Shown here one piece after another: positions 45,373-54,174 of a DNA stretch of 64,000 bases. This stretch comes from Anaerolineaceae bacterium (GTDB lineage: Bacteria; Chloroflexota; Anaerolineae; Anaerolineales; Anaerolineaceae). The notes beneath the pieces were generated by a model. It searched no databases and was not told the origin of the DNA. It was given only the letters and a program-made list of their open reading frames with translations. Made by a program: the position numbers and the translations under genes. The stretch spans positions 392,078-456,077 of the forward strand of contig JAENYZ010000002.1 in assembly GCA_016841525.1 (NCBI GenBank), given 5' to 3'. Every line of letters starts with the position of its first letter. Positions within the stretch are counted from its first letter, which is position 1.

Positions 45373-45806
45373 GCGGTGAGAGACCAGGGGTTACCATCTA
45401 TACCGACGGCTCCTGCCAGGGAAATCCTGGTCCAGGCGGCTGGGCGGCAATTTTACGATATGGCAAGCATGAAAAAGAGATCTCGGGCGGTGAGAAGGAT
45501 ACAACGAACAACCGCATGGAATTACGCGCTGCCCTGGAAGCATTGCGGGCTTTAACCGAACCCTGCCGGGTGGTACTCTATACAGATTCGGAATACCTAA
45601 AAAAGGGAATCACCTTATGGATGCCCAATTGGAAACGGCGTAACTGGAAACGCAAGGGCGGAAAATTGGCAAATGTTGACCTGTGGATGAAATTGGATGA
45701 GGAAATTGCCCGCCATGAAGTCCACTGGCGATGGGTAAAAGGTCATGCAGGAAATACTTTGAACGAACGCGTGGATAATCTGGCACGCAAGGCAATCCCA
45801 AAATAA
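45369..45806 (+). CDS. rnhA: Ribonuclease HI
   Basis: 145 residues, normal length. All four acidic catalytic residues are visible: [43 protein letters not shown] and [12 protein letters not shown], with the catalytic-loop His in WVKGHAGN and the basic handle [15 protein letters not shown]. Removes RNA from RNA-DNA hybrids. Third gene of the overlapping M50/SBP/rnhA operon. Confidence 0.97.
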   Translation: MSGERPGVTIYTDGSCQGNPGPGGWAAILRYGKHEKEISGGEKDTTNNRMELRAALEALRALTEPCRVVLYTDSEYLKKGITLWMPNWKRRNWKRKGGKLANVDLWMKLDEEIARHEVHWRWVKGHAGNTLNERVDNLARKAIPK

Positions 45807-46052
45807 ATTATTTATTCATATTTATGTTAAAATTGAAGTGAGAGATTTGTTTTTAAGGTTCTTATTAGTTTGTTTTAACTGGACTCTAATGTTCGTTCAG
45901 TAATCTAAAAAACGTAACAACAAATATGACCCATAATTTCTGGTTGTGAACCGGGGATTATACACAATGAAGCTCAAAAACAATCGGTTTCAAACAAAAA
46001 TACCAATGTGGAGCGGGTCATAAGATTCAAACCAAAGTATAAAGAGGTTTCG

Positions 46053-46928
46053 ATGAACAAAAAATTTTTCAAAATTTTGACAGGCGTTTTGCTAATTTCC
46101 CTTACATTTGCGGGGATTGTCTCTGCCCAAGAAGCTCCAGATGAACCGATCGCGATGTTTGTTGAAGTCGAGGATGATCCGGAAGATGAAGCTGTTTGTT
46201 CTGGTGATGCTGTGCATCCGGTGCTCAGTTCATTGGCTGAGGATTATGAAGTTGAGTACAGTGATCTTCTCATTTATTTCTGCGAGCAAGAGATCGGTGT
46301 TGGTGAAATAGAACACGCCCTGGCAACAGCTGCTTTAGAAGAAGTCGAAGAGACCTACGATGTGCTCCTGTCCTGGTTTTATGAGGATGGCATGGAGTGG
46401 GGTGAGATCTGGCAAATGTTGGGTTTGATCGGCTCGGGTGAATTTAATCCTGATGAAGATGATGATGAAGGTGAGGATGACCCGGAAGATGAATTTGATG
46501 GTGATAAGACCTTGAGCGAGGTTTGTTCCGGAGAAATGGAACATCCTGTGCTGATTCGAATGGCTGAAGAATTTGGCGTGGATTATGAATCTCTGCTGCC
46601 TTATTTCTGCGAAGATCACTTCGGCATCGGCGAAATCAAGCATGCCCTGGAAACCGGAGAAGATGAAGCGGTTGAAAAAACCTGGGAAGAACTTTTAGTT
46701 GAACGTGATGGTGAAGAAGATGATAAAGGGAAATCAGGTTGGGGAGAAATCTGGCAAAAATTAGGTTTAATCGGTAAAAACAAAGATGAACAGGGATCCA
46801 AGACACCTGAACTTGATGCCAACAATGATGTTCTGGAGCAGCTTGAAAATATGAATTCTGACAAAGCTAATAAAGGGAAACCTGAGAATCACCCTGGCCG
46901 TGGTAAGGGTCTGAACAAGAAACCGTAA
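46053..46928 (+). CDS. Secreted acidic protein with two internal repeats
   Basis: 291 residues from ATG 46053 (AAAGAGG upstream). Signal peptide NKKFFKILTGVLLISLTFAGIVSAQ. Two copies of an about 85-residue unit: AVCSGDAVHPVLSSLAEDYEVEYSDLLIYFC ... WGEIWQMLGLIG and EVCSGEMEHPVLIRMAEEFGVDYESLLPYFC ... WGEIWQKLGLIG, each with two Cys, separated by an Asp/Glu run. The end is Lys-rich (GKPENHPGRGKGLNKK). Function unknown, extracytoplasmic. Terminator at 46958. Confidence 0.72.
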   Translation: MNKKFFKILTGVLLISLTFAGIVSAQEAPDEPIAMFVEVEDDPEDEAVCSGDAVHPVLSSLAEDYEVEYSDLLIYFCEQEIGVGEIEHALATAALEEVEETYDVLLSWFYEDGMEWGEIWQMLGLIGSGEFNPDEDDDEGEDDPEDEFDGDKTLSEVCSGEMEHPVLIRMAEEFGVDYESLLPYFCEDHFGIGEIKHALETGEDEAVEKTWEELLVERDGEEDDKGKSGWGEIWQKLGLIGKNKDEQGSKTPELDANNDVLEQLENMNSDKANKGKPENHPGRGKGLNKKP

Positions 46929-46957
46929 TTAGATCGCTGTTAACTACTTAGATAAAC

Positions 46958-46994
46958 AACAACCCTTCCTGCTTTTTGGGAAGGGTTGTTTTAT
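46958..46994 (+). terminator. Intrinsic terminator after the acidic secreted gene
   Basis: AACAACCCTTCC (46958-46969) pairs with GGAAGGGTTGTT (46979-46990), followed by TTATT. Very similar in arms to the hairpin at 47415. Confidence 0.88.
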
Positions 46995-47075
46995 TATTCA
47001 GAGATGGAAAACTGCACAAATTAATCGGCGATAATTGGTTTTATTGTCAAGAAAATGTCGTGATTCATCAATAGG

Positions 47076-47359
47076 AATTATTTTGATTAATTCAATCGGC
47101 CTGAAGGCCTCACTCCATTTGATTTTATTGTTCTGTTTAATAAGTGTATTTTCAATGATATTTTTCTCAAAATCTATTTGTAGTGAGGGACTTTCGCCCC
47201 GAACCTGCTTGGAGTGAGGGGCTTTAGCCCGAAACACTTTAATTATTCAAAGTTTTTCATGGCAGGGTTGAGGTTTGTTGTCATTAAAATGTCGTTTATA
47301 ATCATGAAAATTATTTTGATTAATTCAATCAGCCTGAAGGCCTCACTCCATTTGATTTT
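47076..47359. repeat. 51-bp direct repeat pair with tandem palindromes between
   Basis: 47076-47126 and 47309-47359 are the same 51 bp with one mismatch, each containing GCCTGAAGGC; similarity extends weakly upstream (TTGTCA..AAAATGTCG). Between them, 47184-47232, are two GTGAGGG-CTTT-CCC units. No gene is credible in 46995-47467, so this is a repeat cluster between the secreted-protein gene and the copper operon. Confidence 0.75.
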
Positions 47360-47414
47360 TGTAGTGATTAATTTTTTATTTCAAAAATGTGATTTATTAA
47401 ATCTTTAATAATTG

Positions 47415-47451
47415 AAAACCCTTCCAGCTATTTTGGGAAGGGTTTTATTTT
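47415..47451. terminator. Bidirectional terminator at the end of the copper operon
   Basis: AAAACCCTTCC (47415-47425) pairs with GGAAGGGTTTT (47436-47446), with T-rich flanks on both strands. It ends the leftward csoR-copZ-copA-rhodanese transcript, whose last stop is at 47468. Confidence 0.78.
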
Positions 47452-47467
47452 TAATCTCTAATCAGGT

Positions 47468-47926
47468 TCACGGTTCGACCGGATAACCTGCTGCAAGCCA
47501 GGCCTCAAAACCGCCGACAATTGGGTTTGCCCTGCTGATGCCGTTTTGGAGCATGATCAGCGCCGCACGGGCGCTTGTGTTTTCAGCTGGTCAGGTGCAG
47601 TAGGTAATGTACCACGTATCGGGATCTAACTCACCCACACGATCTTCAACCTGGTCAATGGGCAGGCTGATCGCCCCTGCGACACGCTGTGCTTGAAAGT
47701 TTGCTTCACTGCGGGTATCCACAATCACGGCTTCACCTGCCATCATTGCCTTGTAAGCTTCTTCAGCAGTCACCCTGGGGATATCGTCCTGGTTGGTAAT
47801 TTCACCAGGGTTTTCGATCCGTGATTGCCTGATATTGTCCGCAAGGATCAAGCCGACAATGCTTACCAGGATGACGCCTGCTAACAGGATGATGGGCATT
47901 AATGCCTGGTTCTTTTTTCTTTTCAT
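47468..47926 (-). CDS. Membrane-anchored rhodanese-like protein, probable selenoprotein
   Basis: 152 residues if TGA (47593-47591) is read as selenocysteine. One N-terminal membrane helix (LMPIILLAGVILVSIVGLILA), then a rhodanese domain: IPRVTAEEAYKAMMAGEAVIVDTRSEANFQ, AISLPIDQVEDRV, WYITYCTU, then PAENTSARAALIMLQNGISRANPIVGGFEAWLAAGYPVEP. The part after the TGA is the normal rhodanese end in the same frame, and Cys stands there in relatives as I recall them (YCTCP). A SECIS-like hairpin follows the TGA. Fourth gene after copA, so it may serve redox or sulfur handling tied to copper. Sec machinery is not in the window. Confidence 0.82.
47559..47593 (-). promoter_or_regulatory. Bacterial SECIS-like hairpin after the in-frame TGA
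   Basis: On the coding strand, AGCGCC and GGCGCU form a 6-bp GC stem with apical loop CGUGC. The loop begins 21 nt after the UGA and has G at its second position, followed by U, within the spacing and loop rules known for bacterial SECIS elements. Confidence 0.65.
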
Positions 47927-47958
47927 AAAATTCCCTTTCTAAATGTTCTAAATATAAT

Positions 47959-50379
47959 TCATTTGAATCGACGCAGCCTCAGGCTGTTGGTCACCACAAA
48001 AATGCTGCTAAAGGACATCGCGCCTGCAGCCAGCATGGGGTTTAGCAAGCCCAGGGCTGCCGCCGGTATCAGGATAGTGTTGTAAAAGAACGCCCAGAAG
48101 AGGTTCTGTTTGATAGTCCGAAGGGTGCGGCGTGATAGGGCAATTGCTTTTGGTACGCCGCGCAGATCACCGCTGATCAATACCACCGGGGCTGATGCCA
48201 TTGCCACATCCGTACCGGTGCCAATGGCGATACCAATATCCGCCTGCGCCAGGGCAGGGGCATCGTTAATCCCATCGCCAACCATTGCAACAATATGCCC
48301 TTCTGATTGAAGCGCTTTGACACGGGCAGCTTTATCCCCAGGCAGAACTTCTGCTAAAACGGCATCCACACCTACCTGCTTTCCGATAGCATTTGCCGTG
48401 CGATGATTGTCGCCAGTGACCATCACAACTTCCAATCCCATATCACGCAAAGACTGGGTGGCTTCTTGTGAGCCGTCTTTGATAGTATCAGCAACGCCGA
48501 TCACACCAGCTAATCGTTTGTTGACTGCAACCAGAAGCGCTGTATTTCCGCCTTCCTCGAGTGCGTCCAGGTCAGCCTGTGCTGCATTGATATCAATGTT
48601 ATTGCTTTCCAATAGCCGCCTGTTGCCTACCAGGATTTGTTGCTCCTCAACCTCAGCTTTTACGCCGTGCCCAGCGATAGCGGAGAACCCAAGGGGGTCA
48701 CTGAGAGATAAGCTGCGTGCGTTGGCTTCGGCTGTGATGGCTTCACCCAATGGGTGCTCGCTGCCTTTTTCTACAGAAGCTGCCAGGCGTATCAGGTCAT
48801 CCTCGTTTCCATCAAATTCATAGCGATACACCTTTGTCACTGCAGGCTGTCCGCGTGTAATCGTCCCCGTTTTGTCAAGGACAACCGTTGTGATATCGCC
48901 AGCGCGTTCAAGGCTTTCACTCTTCTTAATTAAAATGCCCAGCTCCGCACCTTTTCCTGTACCAACCATCACAGCGGTGGGGGTAGCAAGCCCCATTGCA
49001 CATGGACAGGCGATCACCAGCACGGCAACGGTGTTGATCAGTGCCCTGGTGAACAGGCTCACATCGGCGCCAGGTCCCAGAGGTACAAAGAAATACCAAA
49101 CAATGAAGGTGACGATGGCAATGCCGATCACAATCGGAACAAAAATAGCAGAGATTTTATCTGCCAGGTTTTGGATGGGAGCTTTACTCGCTTGTGCTTC
49201 TTCAACAAGTTTGATGATTTGCGCCAAAGCCGTTTCTTTGCCGATTTTTGTGGCTTCAAACTTTAGCAGTCCCAGCTTGTTGATTGTTCCCCCAATCATG
49301 CTCTCCCCGGGCACTTTTTCAACGGGAAGACTTTCGCCGGTCAGCATAGATTCGTCGACACTGGAACGACCGTCCACAACCACGCCGTCTACGGGGATCT
49401 TTTCACCGGGGTGCACAAGCACAATATCACCCACTTCGACCTGGTCGACCGGGACTTCAATTTCAATGCCGTCCCGCACGATATAGGCTTTTCTTGGGCG
49501 CAGGTCCATCAATCGTCGGATAGCGTCGCTTGCGCCGCCTTTGGCTTTTGCCTCGAAATATTTTCCCAATTTAACAAGAGTGATGATCACTGCAGAGGTC
49601 TCGAAGTATGCATGCCCGGGGATAAGCCCGAAGGCAATTGGGATGGAGTAGAAATAAGCCGCAGAGGACCCTAGGGCAACAAGTACGTCCATATTGGCGG
49701 ACCCATTTCGAATTGATTTGTAACCATTAACGTAGTACTGCCATCCCACATAAAACTGAACAGGGGTTGCTAAAGCTAGGAAAAGATAGTTCATCCAGGG
49801 TGCGTGCGCCAGGGCAGATGGCAGCAAGCCCAAATCCCTGCCCATCGATAGGAGGAATAAGGGGATTGTGAAAATAAGCCCGATGATCAGCAAACGTCGC
49901 TGTTCTGCGATTTCCTTTTGGCGTGCTTTCGCCTCAGCGTCTTCCAGGGGGATGTCCGTTTCAAGGGTCTCAAAGCCAGCAGAGCGAATCAACCTGCGCA
50001 GTTCGTTTTGGCTTACGACTGTTGGGACATATTTGATCAGGGCTTTTTCACTTGCAAGGTTCACATTTGCCTCAATAACCCCTTCTACCGCCATTAAAAC
50101 CTTTTCGAGTCGGTGAACATCGGATGAGTCGGACAGGTTTTTGATACCCAGGGATGCTTCACCCATGGCAATTTCATAACCGGCACGTTGCACCCGGTCA
50201 ATAAAATCGCCCAGATTTGCTTTTTGCGGATCATAACTAACGGCAGCGCGCTCTGAAGAGAGGTTGACATTTGCTGAATCAACCCCCTCAACCTTTTTCA
50301 GGTTACGCTCTACAGTCGCGACGCAGTTTGCACAGGTCATCCCCAGTATGGGAAGGGTTAGATGTTTTTGTTCAGTCAT
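47959..50379 (-). CDS. copA: Copper-transporting P-type ATPase
   Basis: 806 residues. First HMA domain has GMTCANC (Cys 16 and 19); the second (about 70-145) keeps the fold but lacks the CxxC pair. Eight membrane helices with CPC in [16 protein letters not shown], phosphorylation site [16 protein letters not shown] loop MLTGESLP and hinge [22 protein letters not shown]. Exports Cu(I) from the cytoplasm using ATP. Starts nine bases after copZ. Confidence 0.96.
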   Translation of the reverse strand: MTEQKHLTLPILGMTCANCVATVERNLKKVEGVDSANVNLSSERAAVSYDPQKANLGDFIDRVQRAGYEIAMGEASLGIKNLSDSSDVHRLEKVLMAVEGVIEANVNLASEKALIKYVPTVVSQNELRRLIRSAGFETLETDIPLEDAEAKARQKEIAEQRRLLIIGLIFTIPLFLLSMGRDLGLLPSALAHAPWMNYLFLALATPVQFYVGWQYYVNGYKSIRNGSANMDVLVALGSSAAYFYSIPIAFGLIPGHAYFETSAVIITLVKLGKYFEAKAKGGASDAIRRLMDLRPRKAYIVRDGIEIEVPVDQVEVGDIVLVHPGEKIPVDGVVVDGRSSVDESMLTGESLPVEKVPGESMIGGTINKLGLLKFEATKIGKETALAQIIKLVEEAQASKAPIQNLADKISAIFVPIVIGIAIVTFIVWYFFVPLGPGADVSLFTRALINTVAVLVIACPCAMGLATPTAVMVGTGKGAELGILIKKSESLERAGDITTVVLDKTGTITRGQPAVTKVYRYEFDGNEDDLIRLAASVEKGSEHPLGEAITAEANARSLSLSDPLGFSAIAGHGVKAEVEEQQILVGNRRLLESNNIDINAAQADLDALEEGGNTALLVAVNKRLAGVIGVADTIKDGSQEATQSLRDMGLEVVMVTGDNHRTANAIGKQVGVDAVLAEVLPGDKAARVKALQSEGHIVAMVGDGINDAPALAQADIGIAIGTGTDVAMASAPVVLISGDLRGVPKAIALSRRTLRTIKQNLFWAFFYNTILIPAAALGLLNPMLAAGAMSFSSIFVVTNSLRLRRFK

Positions 50380-50388
50380 GGGTAAGCT

Positions 50389-50595
50389 TTAATTCGCTGC
50401 AGGGTAGTTTATTTCTGCAAGGGTGTCTTTGATGATTTGTTCAGTAGCCGGTGCATCGAAAGTGACCTTTACAAGTTGTGTCTGTACATCGGCTTCGACG
50501 TTTGTGACACCTTCAATCTCCGAAAGTTCCATGGTGATGGTGTGTGTGCAGTGTTTGCAGGAAATATTAGGGACAGTATAGGTTACGGTATTCAT
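50389..50595 (-). CDS. copZ: Copper chaperone, HMA domain
   Basis: 68 residues from ATG 50595 (GGAGT upstream). Single HMA domain with metal site ISCKHCTHT and VEADVQTQLVKVTFD. Carries Cu(I) to CopA and probably to CsoR. Lies between csoR and copA in the same operon. Confidence 0.92.
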   Translation of the reverse strand: MNTVTYTVPNISCKHCTHTITMELSEIEGVTNVEADVQTQLVKVTFDAPATEQIIKDTLAEINYPAAN

Positions 50596-50611
50596 GGGTA
50601 ACTCCTTTTTT

Positions 50612-50887
50612 TTAAACTCTATTGGCAGTTTCAAATACTTCGGTGATCTCGTTCAGTACACGCTGACGATCGGCGGGGTCATCCCCCTGGGCAACAGTTA
50701 AAAGACATGTGTTCAGGTGACCATCCAGAATTTGCGTGCTGATTTTATTCAAGGCTGATTGAACAGCCTGGATTTGACGAATGACATCAATGCAATACTG
50801 GTCTTCGTCAAGCATGCGCTGGATGCCCCTGATATGACCTTCAACGGTTTTTAATCGCTGGATGCTGTCTTTGTGATCGTGTACCAT
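50612..50887 (-). CDS. csoR: CsoR-type copper-sensing repressor
   Basis: 91 residues, all helical (DUF156). The Cu(I) ligands Cys-His-Cys are present: QYCIDVIRQIQ, DGHLNTCLLTV. Represses its own operon until Cu(I) binds. First gene of csoR-copZ-copA-rhodanese. Confidence 0.92.
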   Translation of the reverse strand: MVHDHKDSIQRLKTVEGHIRGIQRMLDEDQYCIDVIRQIQAVQSALNKISTQILDGHLNTCLLTVAQGDDPADRQRVLNEITEVFETANRV

Positions 50888-50900
50888 ATGAGTCTCCTGT

Positions 50901-50964
50901 ACCCCCTCCCGGAGGGGGTGGGGTAATTTGTATAAATTTTACTAAATTTGTCATATTAAGTCAA
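50901..50964 (-). promoter_or_regulatory. Promoter and probable CsoR operator of the copper operon
   Basis: Reading leftward: TTGACT (50964-50959), 17-nt spacer, TAAAAT (50941-50936), then a perfect 9-bp inverted repeat ACCCCCTCC-C-GGAGGGGGT (50919-50901) between the expected start and csoR. CsoR operators known elsewhere are GC-tract palindromes with TACCCC/GGGGTA edges, and this one fits in place and style. A chance REP-like palindrome is the alternative. Confidence 0.68.
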
Positions 50965-51058
50965 TGGTGGTAGTTTTAACTGTGGTCTTCTCCCTATTGA
51001 AGCTTTTTATTAAAGGATAAACCAGTATAATAAACCGCATTATTTTCTTGGAGATCTT

Positions 51059-51976
51059 ATGAATAAACAAAAAATTGGGCTATTGTTGATGATCCTGGCT
51101 GCTTTTGGCCTGGGCATTTCAGTTATCTTGATGCGGATCATGACCCAATCAATGGCGTTGCCGCCTTATCAAATAGGCATTTGGCGATTTGTTATGTCCG
51201 GCTCTATGATCTGGATACTTTCGATTTTTCGAAAAGGGAAACAAAAATTAACCAACAAGCGTCATTTGAGGTTAATTGGGCTGGGAGCGATTTTTTCGAT
51301 ATCTGGTTACACAGCTTTGTTTGCATTGAACAGGATGCCCTCCTCACTTTATATTATCATCCTTTATATTTATCCTTCGCTGGTTGTTTTGTATGCGATG
51401 GCAAGAAAGCATCCGATACCCTCTTTGTTTTGGCTTGCGCTGCCAATGTCTTTTATTGGGCTGGTTTTAACGGCTTACCATCCTGGTGAAGCATTGGTGA
51501 TCGACTCGATTGGTTTGCTATTTACACTCATCAATGCCGTTGCGATGGCACTTTACCTGATATTGAGTGAAAAAGGGTTCCGTGGTGTTGATGACCGCCT
51601 TTCAGGAACAAGCTGGGTGATCACCGGGGCGATGCTGGTCAGCCTGGTGTTGATTCCTATTTTCGGTCTGTCGCTTCCAAATTCGGGTTGGGAGTGGGGA
51701 ATTTTGCTTATTTACAGTATTTTTGGAACATTAATGCCGGTCTTATCCATGAATATAGGACTGCAACTTTTAGGTGCGGCCCGGGGTTCGGTTATTATTA
51801 CGGTTCAGCCGGTGATTACAGTGCTGATGTCTGTCATCTTCCTTGATGAAGTGCTAACCGGTCAGCAGTGGATCGGCGGATTACTGGTGGTGATTGCGGT
51901 TGTTGTGCTTCAGCTCAGCCCGGATCGTAAAAGTCGGGGTATTCAGGTCAATCGCACGATCCCGGATCCTGAATAA
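51059..51976 (+). CDS. EamA-family (DMT) transporter
   Basis: 305 residues with ten hydrophobic segments; MILAAFGLGISVILMRIMTQ opens the first EamA half and DSIGLLFTLINAVAMALYLILSEK the second, ending VIFLDEVLTGQQWIGGLLVVIAVVV. Metabolite exporter of unknown substrate; only distantly like the one at 32503. Divergent from csoR. Confidence 0.85.
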   Translation: MNKQKIGLLLMILAAFGLGISVILMRIMTQSMALPPYQIGIWRFVMSGSMIWILSIFRKGKQKLTNKRHLRLIGLGAIFSISGYTALFALNRMPSSLYIIILYIYPSLVVLYAMARKHPIPSLFWLALPMSFIGLVLTAYHPGEALVIDSIGLLFTLINAVAMALYLILSEKGFRGVDDRLSGTSWVITGAMLVSLVLIPIFGLSLPNSGWEWGILLIYSIFGTLMPVLSMNIGLQLLGAARGSVIITVQPVITVLMSVIFLDEVLTGQQWIGGLLVVIAVVVLQLSPDRKSRGIQVNRTIPDPE

Positions 51977-52082
51977 TCGAGAATTCGAAAAATTTCTAAT
52001 AAAATTTCAACAAAGTGGGGGTAGTCTTATTTTTAGAAAGAAGTGATAAGCAAGCTCATCTTCTTCTCCTTTTCTATTGACC

Positions 52083-52113
52083 AAACCCTCCCAGCTTCAG
52101 GTTGGGAGGGTTT
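52083..52113. terminator. Terminator hairpin between EamA gene and replication block
   Basis: AAACCCTCCCA (52083-52093) pairs perfectly with TGGGAGGGTTT (52103-52113). It lies between the converging EamA and helicase-loader genes and probably serves both. Confidence 0.75.
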
Positions 52114-52153
52114 GCGTTTAAACAGAATGAAAAGTTTTTAAATTTGGAATTTA

Positions 52154-53539
52154 TCAATCCCCGCGATAAGCCGGTACCGGGATGACAATATTTGTGCAAA
52201 TCCGATGATCCTGCATACGGCTGTAAAGGCGGGGATCCAGTTCTTCAGGTGTGCTGGATGTGGTAATCACTGTCGGCAGTTCTGCATTATAGCGATAATT
52301 GAACAATTGATAGAGCTTTTCTCTTGCCCATGGGGTAGCGGATTGGGTTCCCAGGTCGTCAAGGATCAGGATGTGAGATTGTTTTACCTCTTCAAAACGG
52401 CGATCCAGTGAAACGTTGCTGTTTGGGCTGAATGTCGCCCGAAGGTGATCCAACAAATCCGGGACGCTCACCATCAACGGCGGGAAGCCAAGGCTTGCCT
52501 GGTAATTGCCAATTGCAGCCGCAAGGTGAGTCTTTCCGCACCCATAGGGCCCTGTTAGCAGCAGCCATCCTTTTGGAAGTTCTGCAAAATCACGTGCTGC
52601 CTCAAATGCTTTTTTAAGATCGCGCAAATCCTCTTTGGGGAGTTTTTCACCCTGCCGCATACTGAAATTGCCAAAGGTCTGCCGGCTGTGAAGCGCCAAA
52701 GTTGAAAGCTCAGGATGACCGGTGTCGTCAGTTGGGTTGCGGTAATCCGGTGCGAGAATTTTCACTACCGTAACCAGGTTGGGATCCTGCAGCCGGGAGC
52801 GAATACGACCATCAAAGTCATTGATCAGCATATTGCTGGTCACTACGGTAGGCAGTTTGTTAATATAGCGGTGGTTCATGATCTGAAAGATTTTTTCCTG
52901 TGCCCAGGCAGTTGCGTTTTGGGTGCCAAAGTCATCCAAAATAAGCAATGAGCTTTCCCGTATTTCTTCAAAACGTTCTTCAAAACTCAAGGTTGCCCCT
53001 GAATAGGCATAGCGCAGCCAATCCAGCAGGTCTGGGACGGTCAGAAACAGGGTCGTAACGCCCTCTTCAATGGCTTCGTTCGCAATAGCAGCTGCCAGGT
53101 GTGTTTTTCCGCTGCCATACGGTCCCATGAATAACAACCATCCTTCAAGGTTTTTGGCGAAATTATGCGCCTGATTGTAGGCATTTTCCAGGGAATCCGA
53201 TTGATGTTTCCCAAGGCCGACTCTTCCTCGTTTTTCAAAATTATCAAATCGTAAATCCTTAAGGGCATCCAGGCTGCTCATTTTGAATAATCGGGTTCGT
53301 GCAGATTGTGTGATGGCTTCTGAACGGCATGAACACGGATAAATCTTCCCGAAATCGGAATGGTTGATAGGGACATCACGGCGGAGATAGCCAATACCAC
53401 CGCAAATCGGGCAATTCGGATCACCAGGCATCTTCACCTGGCGGATGGGCTCGTTATTCTCTTCTTGATTATTTTTTGCCAAGCCAGCTTCTTCGATATC
53501 TGCTCGGATCTTGCGAATCGTTTCGTCGATTTTGCTCAT
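52154..53539 (-). CDS. Helicase-loader-like protein with two fused DnaC/IstB AAA+ modules
   Basis: 461 residues from ATG 53539 (GGACGTGG upstream; frame open 21 codons further). N-terminal Cys pairs CPICGG and YPCSC may bind zinc, as in DnaI/DnaC. Module 1 has GPYGSGKTHLAAAIANEA and SLLILDDFGTQNATAWAQEKIFQIMNHRY; module 2 has GPYGCGKTHLAAAIGNYQ and HILILDDLGTQSATPWAREKLYQLFNYRY. Both Walker sites and the sensor-type regions look intact, so this is a true tandem duplication. Encoded downstream of dnaB and a DnaD gene, it should load DnaB on DNA. The first 71 bp overlap the DnaD gene. Confidence 0.85.
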   Translation of the reverse strand: MSKIDETIRKIRADIEEAGLAKNNQEENNEPIRQVKMPGDPNCPICGGIGYLRRDVPINHSDFGKIYPCSCRSEAITQSARTRLFKMSSLDALKDLRFDNFEKRGRVGLGKHQSDSLENAYNQAHNFAKNLEGWLLFMGPYGSGKTHLAAAIANEAIEEGVTTLFLTVPDLLDWLRYAYSGATLSFEERFEEIRESSLLILDDFGTQNATAWAQEKIFQIMNHRYINKLPTVVTSNMLINDFDGRIRSRLQDPNLVTVVKILAPDYRNPTDDTGHPELSTLALHSRQTFGNFSMRQGEKLPKEDLRDLKKAFEAARDFAELPKGWLLLTGPYGCGKTHLAAAIGNYQASLGFPPLMVSVPDLLDHLRATFSPNSNVSLDRRFEEVKQSHILILDDLGTQSATPWAREKLYQLFNYRYNAELPTVITTSSTPEELDPRLYSRMQDHRICTNIVIPVPAYRGD

Positions 53540-54161
53540 TTCCACGTCCTTCATTTTGCCAGCGTTCCAGAATCGCCTGAACATATTTCCAATTGCGCAC
53601 ATTACGCTTCACAGCAATTTCAATGGCTTCTTTGATCCAGGCTTCAGGGTATGTTTTTTCGTCTTCTTTCAAGATTTCTGCGATCAAGGGTGTGATCGGG
53701 CCAATATTTTCTTCATAGAGCCCGTAAATATTAGGCTGCTGATCTGTTAATTGGATTGGCTTTCTTTCAACATCCGTGTTTTGCCACTGCCCGTCCTCAA
53801 TGGCTTTCACAGCTGCACGTCCCTGGGGTCCGTTGATAAAGTAAATAAGTTCTTGCTCCCTGGACAATTGAGCTTCTAAAAGGATACCCATGCCCACGAT
53901 AATTTCCAAGTCTTCTCTGAGAGTTTTTTCAGTGCCGATCATCGCCATCAGGGTAGGGTCAGAAGTCAGGTCTGAATACTTTAGAAAGCGGATATTGCTT
54001 TTTTGTTGTTCAATATGCCAGAAGAAGTACAGCAACAGCCGAAGCTGCGTTAAGGATTTGATCAAGGGCAAAAGCTGAGAGAAAAAAGGTTCTGGTAAAC
54101 GTACCAAATCCAGGTTATCTTCTTGTAAGCCCTTAAAAAGTCTTGTACTTTCAGGAGTCAC
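53469..54161 (-). CDS. DnaD-domain primosome protein
   Basis: 230 residues from GTG 54161, chosen because AAAGGA lies nine bases upstream, overlapping the dnaB stop; the frame is open 35 more codons into dnaB. N-terminal winged-helix-like part RLPEPFFSQLLPLIKSLTQLRLLLYFFWHIEQQ; C-terminal DnaD domain NIYGLYEENIGPITPLIAEILKEDEKTYPEAWIKEAIEIAVKRNVRNWKYVQAILERWQNEGR, with the family YIEGIL-like end replaced by YVQAIL. Works with DnaB helicase and its loader during initiation or restart. Starts 13 bases after dnaB. Confidence 0.83.
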   Translation of the reverse strand: MTPESTRLFKGLQEDNLDLVRLPEPFFSQLLPLIKSLTQLRLLLYFFWHIEQQKSNIRFLKYSDLTSDPTLMAMIGTEKTLREDLEIIVGMGILLEAQLSREQELIYFINGPQGRAAVKAIEDGQWQNTDVERKPIQLTDQQPNIYGLYEENIGPITPLIAEILKEDEKTYPEAWIKEAIEIAVKRNVRNWKYVQAILERWQNEGRGNEQNRRNDSQDPSRYRRSWLGKK

Positions 54162-54174
54162 GGCTTTGATTCCT

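Noticed and set aside
47591-47926. Rhodanese truncated at 112 residues as the real gene product
   Set aside because: The natural C-terminal part of the domain follows in the same frame directly after the TGA, with a SECIS-like hairpin, so recoding is the better reading; a nonsense mutation remains possible.
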